Shown here piece by piece: positions 61,121-64,000 of a stretch of DNA of 64,000 nt. The stretch covers positions 791,379 through 855,378 of the forward strand of contig CAWINH010000006.1 of NCBI GenBank assembly GCA_963837425.1, read 5' to 3'. The translations under genes and the position numbers were made by a program. Under the pieces are notes generated by a model. It did no database searches. It worked only from the letters and a program-made list of their open reading frames with translations, and had not been told where the DNA came from. Origin of the DNA: CAWINH01 sp963837425 (GTDB lineage Bacteria > Chloroflexota > Limnocylindria > QHBO01). Every line of letters starts with the position of its first letter. Positions within the stretch are counted from its first letter, which is position 1.

Positions 61121-61918
61121 TCACGCGGCTTCCTCGTGCGTTGCTGACAGGGTAGGAGGCTGCGTAAGGAGCGCGATGGCCCTTCCGGCATCAGCGCCGA
61201 GGTCGCGCTTGCCTGCGCATCCGTTGCTGATACAGCGGAACCACCAGCCGTGGGGTGAACGGTCGAACAGCATCGGCCGTTGGCAGACCGGGCAAGGCTC
61301 CTCGCGGCGAACGTTCTCGATACGGTCGAACAGATCCGCGCGATCCACGAGCGCGATTCCCATCTCCTTCGCCTCAGCCTGCGCTTGTGCGCTGAAGTCA
61401 GACAGCGTCACGAATATGCCACCGGTTGCTGTTGCCCCCTCACGCTTGAGCGTCCCACCGAACTCGCGGAGCTGCTTCACACCGATTTGCCGGGAATCCC
61501 ACCGCTTGCACTGAACAATGCGTCGCTCGCCATGACGCTTTAACACTAGGTCGATATTGCCGTCGGGGCCGTCCTGTCGACCCGTCTCGGTCACCTCCCA
61601 ACCTTCTCTGCGGAACAGCTCGCCAACGAGCCACTCGAATTCAGCGGCTGTCAGGAGCCGCAGGTCGCTCGTCCACTCGAGCAGGTGTCGACGGTCCTTC
61701 GCCTTCACGAGGACGGCGAGGTACCCGATCGAGATGAAGGCCGCGAGCAGCACGCCCCATACGTTCACCGCGAGGAACCAGTTATCCGGCCAGCTAAAGA
61801 CCAGCGGCAAGACCAAGCCCAGACCCGGGTAGAACAGGAGCGCGACGACTGCTACCGCTCTGCCCGGCATTCGGGTTACGAAGGGGATCAGGACACGATC
61901 CCAGAGCCAGTCGAACAT
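61121..61918 (-). CDS. Mrr-like restriction endonuclease with membrane anchor and zinc ribbon
   Basis: A 265-residue protein. Two membrane helices (VAVVALLFYPGLGLVLPLVF; FLAVNVWGVLLAAFISIGYL) form the first ~75 residues. An Mrr-cat nuclease domain follows: LTAAEFEWLVGELFRREGWE, DGPDGNIDLVLKRHGERRIV, QCKRWDSRQIGVKQLREFGG, with the D...QxK core complete. The C-terminus is a topoisomerase-type zinc finger (CPVCQRPMLFDRSPHGWWFR, CISNGC). Its ATG overlaps the upstream stop (TGATG). Membrane-tethered Mrr proteins are common in defence islands; here it sits between the TIR/HIT cassette and type III R-M. Confidence 0.85.
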   Translation of the reverse strand: MFDWLWDRVLIPFVTRMPGRAVAVVALLFYPGLGLVLPLVFSWPDNWFLAVNVWGVLLAAFISIGYLAVLVKAKDRRHLLEWTSDLRLLTAAEFEWLVGELFRREGWEVTETGRQDGPDGNIDLVLKRHGERRIVQCKRWDSRQIGVKQLREFGGTLKREGATATGGIFVTLSDFSAQAQAEAKEMGIALVDRADLFDRIENVRREEPCPVCQRPMLFDRSPHGWWFRCISNGCAGKRDLGADAGRAIALLTQPPTLSATHEEAA

Positions 61919-62283
61919 CAGACACGCCCCTTTGGCGACTCAGACTGGCTGACCTTTCCTGGGTTACGGCGCAGTTGGGCTTTGGTGCCGTGTCGCGCGC
62001 CGTAGTCGAAGACCGAGGCGCCGAGCCCGATCATCGGCAAGAGCGGGAGGATAACCTCGTAGAAGACCGAGTGGTTGTCGAGCAGCCACTGCTGGTATCC
62101 GCCGACCTGGACCGATGGGTGCAGCACGCGCCGCACCTGCTTGCCGACGTAGAGCTCCACGCAGTTGTCCGCCGTGGATGGCCCGATGCTGCCCACGCTC
62201 CACTGCTTGAGCTCCACCACCACGGCGTTCTCCGCGCTGGTCACGGCGTGGCCGGTGAGCACGTCCAGCTTGCGGCTGGTCAT
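61918..62283 (-). CDS. Truncated DUF2075/NERD-like N-terminal fragment, copy A
   Basis: A 121-residue frame. Its first ~75 residues (TSRKLDVLTGHAVTSAENAV, VVELKQWSVGSIGPSTADNC, RRVLHPSVQVGGYQQWLLDN) match the nuclease-like N-terminal region of DUF2075 helicase proteins (VVVELKQWS, HPSxQVGGY). After NHSVFYE the sequence departs from the family into VILPLLPMIGLGASVFDYGA and a basic tail. It overlaps its neighbours on both sides (ATGA with the HIT-fusion gene, TGATG with mrr). A second copy of the conserved part lies at the window's right edge. It could be a remnant that became a joining piece, or a small working gene. Confidence 0.6.
   Translation of the reverse strand: MTSRKLDVLTGHAVTSAENAVVVELKQWSVGSIGPSTADNCVELYVGKQVRRVLHPSVQVGGYQQWLLDNHSVFYEVILPLLPMIGLGASVFDYGARHGTKAQLRRNPGKVSQSESPKGRV
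62056..62275. repeat. ~220-bp direct repeat, left copy
   Basis: From CTCGTAGAAGACCGAGTGGT to GTCCAGCTTGCG this stretch is about 90 percent identical by eye to 63779-64000, in the same orientation. It corresponds to the conserved part of the DUF2075-like fragment. The 1.5 kb between the two repeats contains exactly the HIT-fusion and TIR genes. Confidence 0.85.
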
Positions 62284-63203
62284 ATCGCCATGACCGCAAT
62301 AGCAACCCCGGCGGCCAATAGGGCGAGGTAGAAGGGTCCGACCGCCCACGATGTCCATACGGAAGGGCCGGGGATAAGCTGGTTCACCGCTCGAGGCATC
62401 CAGCTGGCCCACTCTTCGGCAGAATGTCCGCCACTCGAACTGACGTCGTCCGGATTGAGGGAGAAGACTGCGATGTTGTTGCTACCTTCCGCCACGGCCT
62501 TGTACAGGCGCCGGAATCGCTTCTCCTGGCGAAGGTAGTTCGCGTCCAGATAGGCAAAAAGCAGCACAGCGCCCACGCCAAGCCAGGCAACCAACTGCGC
62601 ATTCTGGACGACTGCGTACCCGTAAGTTGCGGTGACTACCGGAAGCATCCAACTCTTGGTGGTGGTCGACGCCGCGGACATGCGAGTGACGATGGCCTGA
62701 ATGAAGTCCAAGTGCTTTCGCCGATCCTCCGCGGTGAATGGAGCACCACCCGCCTCCTTGCCGCGCATCTCCTCTTGGCATGCGAGCCGCAGCGCCTCCC
62801 AGGCGGCGTCCTTCTCGCTCTCGCGATAGTTCGTCTCCCGAGGCCAGATCGGGCCGATCTCGTCGTCGGGCCAACGAGGCACAAGGTGGACATGCAGGTG
62901 AAGCACGGTCTGAGTTGCGGCATCGCCGTTGGACTGAATCACATTCAAGCCTGGCGGGTGAAGGGCGCGCCGCATGACTGCCGCGAGGCGTACCGTCACT
63001 TGCGCGAGATGTGTTGCCGTGGGGCCATCGACGCTCCAAATGTCCGGCACATGATTCACTGGGATAACCAGCATGTGGCCTAGGGCAGCAGGCTCCTTCG
63101 GAAAGAAGGCCACGACGTGCTCATCCCGGTAGACCTCGCGGGCATCCGGATCCTCACCGTTGACGATGGCGCAGAAGGGGCAGTCAGGAACGCTTGTACG
63201 CAC
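62280..63203 (-). CDS. HIT (histidine-triad) domain fused to a multi-TM defence-effector-like domain
   Basis: A 307-residue protein with GTG start. Residues ~7-125 are a complete HIT hydrolase: zinc-type DCPFC, LGHMLVIPVNHVPDIW, LNVIQSNGDAATQTV and the triad LHLHVHLVPRW (H102, H104, H106). After a charged linker, residues ~158-307 follow the pattern of membrane proteins found with TIR/DUF1863 genes: RRKHLDFIQAIVTRM, two helices at ~185-222, the strict AYLDANYLRQEKRFRRLY, and a third helix at ~284-305. The HIT half would cleave or bind a nucleotide; the membrane half is a likely pore or disrupting effector. It overlaps the TIR gene by 20 bases and the next gene by ATGA. I know no described system with this fusion. 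Confidence 0.85.
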   Translation of the reverse strand: MRTSVPDCPFCAIVNGEDPDAREVYRDEHVVAFFPKEPAALGHMLVIPVNHVPDIWSVDGPTATHLAQVTVRLAAVMRRALHPPGLNVIQSNGDAATQTVLHLHVHLVPRWPDDEIGPIWPRETNYRESEKDAAWEALRLACQEEMRGKEAGGAPFTAEDRRKHLDFIQAIVTRMSAASTTTKSWMLPVVTATYGYAVVQNAQLVAWLGVGAVLLFAYLDANYLRQEKRFRRLYKAVAEGSNNIAVFSLNPDDVSSSGGHSAEEWASWMPRAVNQLIPGPSVWTSWAVGPFYLALLAAGVAIAVMAI

Positions 63204-63669
63204 TGTCGACCCACCTTGCTAGGTTGGCTTTGATGTCCGCATAGACCCCTTGGCTGCCATAGCCACTAGGCGAATAGAGCGGCACGAAGTCAGCGACAGT
63301 ACCGCCTCCCTGGAGCGACACGCGCTCAAACGGATTGGCGCCCGACGTATCGGTGGAGCCATTACGATCGGCGAGACCGTGAATTCGGATGCCAACGAGA
63401 GGTTTGCGGTTGTCCCATGCGTAGCCGATTTCGTATCGCACCCTCCGCCGGTCCGCGGTCTGTGCTCCGACCAATACGACGACGGCTGACTTGTACGCCA
63501 TCTGGTCCGCGATCCACTTCTTGATTGCTTCCTCGCCCTTGCGCTTGACCTCTTCCCACGCCTGGGAGTTGAGAATGGGCTGGCCTTCCAATGCGCCGAT
63601 CTGGATGATCTGCTGCACGCGCCAGTAGTCGCGGGCGTAGTGGAAGCTGTAGTACACGGACTTCGCCAT
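63184..63669 (-). CDS. ThsB-like TIR-domain protein (DUF1863)
   Basis: A 161-residue protein with the best ribosome site of the island (AAGGAGGT). It starts MAKSVYYSFHYARDYWRVQQ and has WEEVKRKGEEAIKKWIADQM, AYKSAVVVLVGAQTADRRRV and RYEIGYAWDNRKPLVGIRIH. This is the MTH538/DUF1863 type of TIR fold, which includes Thoeris ThsB. Glu80 in RYEIGYAW is where the catalytic Glu of NAD-processing TIRs is expected. ThsB proteins sense infection and make cyclic-ADP-ribose-type signals. No ThsA (SIR2) is present; the partner is the overlapping HIT-membrane gene. The longer frame to 63774 has no ribosome site. Confidence 0.87.
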   Translation of the reverse strand: MAKSVYYSFHYARDYWRVQQIIQIGALEGQPILNSQAWEEVKRKGEEAIKKWIADQMAYKSAVVVLVGAQTADRRRVRYEIGYAWDNRKPLVGIRIHGLADRNGSTDTSGANPFERVSLQGGGTVADFVPLYSPSGYGSQGVYADIKANLARWVDSAYKRS

Positions 63670-63749
63670 CGGTACCTCCTTCGCAAGGGTCAGAGATCGC
63701 TCCTCGGCTTGCTTCATTCCTCCGCCGATTGGGTGAACAGCACTGCTCG

Positions 63750-64000
63750 CTGACGGCGGTGAGGGCGACGGCATCGGTCTCGTAGAAGACCGAGTGGTTG
63801 TCGAGCAGCCACTGCTGGTATCCGCCCACCTGGACCGATGGGTGGAGCACGCGCCGCATCTGCTTGCCGACGTAGAGCTCCACGCAGTTGTCCGCCGTTG
63901 ACGGACCGATGTTGGCGCCGCTCCACTGCTTGAGCTCGACTACCACGGCGTTCTCCGCGCTCGTCGCGGCGTGGCCGGTGAGCATGGCGTCCAGCCTTCG
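63750..64000 (-). pseudogene. DUF2075/NERD-like N-terminal fragment, copy B, cut by the window edge
   Basis: The frame entering from the right edge encodes RRLDAMLTGHAATSAENAVV, VVELKQWSGANIGPSTADNC, RRVLHPSVQVGGYQQWLLDN, HSVFYETDAVALTA, then loses family similarity where the TIR leader region begins. It keeps a few more family residues (DAVALTA) than copy A, so it is the better-preserved 5' part of the original gene, broken at about 63765. The rest of the gene lies outside the window or was lost. Confidence 0.65.
63779..64000. repeat. ~220-bp direct repeat, right copy
   Basis: Same sequence and orientation as 62056-62275, with scattered substitutions (for example CCACCTGGACCG against CGACCTGGACCG). 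It may extend beyond the window edge. Confidence 0.85.

Noticed and set aside
62280..63669. Classical Thoeris (ThsA/ThsB)
   Set aside because: The TIR is ThsB-like but no SIR2- or SLOG-containing ThsA is present; the adjacent protein is a HIT-membrane fusion.

Overview
The window is very GC-rich bacterial chromosome. It contains no rRNA, no tRNA that I can recognise, no transposase and no phage structural gene. Third-position G/C bias, several leaderless-looking promoters, a cobalamin-dependent ribonucleotide reductase, DUF2254, GYD, YciI, DUF385 and DUF1028 proteins and many class III nucleotide cyclases suit a soil or freshwater Chloroflexota (Limnocylindria/Ellin6529-like) or a related actinobacterium-like lineage. 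That placement is an inference from gene content, not a proven taxonomy.

Layout. 1-2.9 kb: end of a Fur-family regulator, an arginase-family protein, a small unknown protein, a 51-bp tandem repeat and a WYL-domain regulator. 3.3-5.5 kb: a small membrane protein, ApbE flavin transferase and a ferric-reductase-like haem membrane protein, likely one envelope redox unit. 5.7-9.7 kb: secreted and membrane proteins, a GYD protein and an alpha/beta hydrolase. 9.9-18 kb: a TetR-regulated fatty-acid degradation operon (FadN-, FadA-, FadE- and FadD-like) whose first four genes overlap end to start. 18.8-28.1 kb: a PD-(D/E)XK-like coiled-coil protein, a beta-helix protein, a DUF2254 membrane protein, an RhlE-type RNA helicase, small proteins and a SIS-domain sugar isomerase. 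28.7-50.4 kb: four class III cyclases (one fused to a RibD/DHFR-like domain, one frameshifted), an MFS exporter, an ECF41-like sigma factor beside a deazaflavin-type reductase, a PrsW-like protease, VOC proteins and lipoproteins. 50.4-54.1 kb: nrdJ behind paired NrdR-box-like palindromes and DnaA-box-like sites; its reading frame is interrupted three times, each time by one extra base.

54.1-64 kb is a defence island on the minus strand with visibly lower GC. In transcription order it holds a truncated DUF2075/NERD-like fragment, a ThsB-like TIR protein, a HIT-domain protein fused to a membrane-effector-like domain, a second copy of the DUF2075-like fragment, an Mrr-like membrane nuclease, type III Mod and Res (both full of frameshifts), and a 748-residue protein with a zinc ribbon and a nuclease-like C-terminus. 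From the TIR gene on, neighbouring genes overlap or nearly touch, so this looks like one operon. The TIR plus HIT-membrane pair, exactly bracketed by ~220-bp direct repeats, is the best candidate for an undescribed system.

The intergenic spaces carry a second layer of structure. A ~130-bp element with imperfect terminal inverted repeats occurs 11 times between 18.3 and 50.6 kb, always in the same orientation and often next to a minisatellite. A second ~120-bp inverted-repeat family occurs four times between 3 and 18.7 kb. There is a less regular third family and a single 132-bp element with perfect 14-bp ends. Several genes (nrdJ, mod, res, one cyclase, perhaps fadD) show single-base frame breaks, so either the assembly contains indel errors or these genes are decaying; raw reads would decide.
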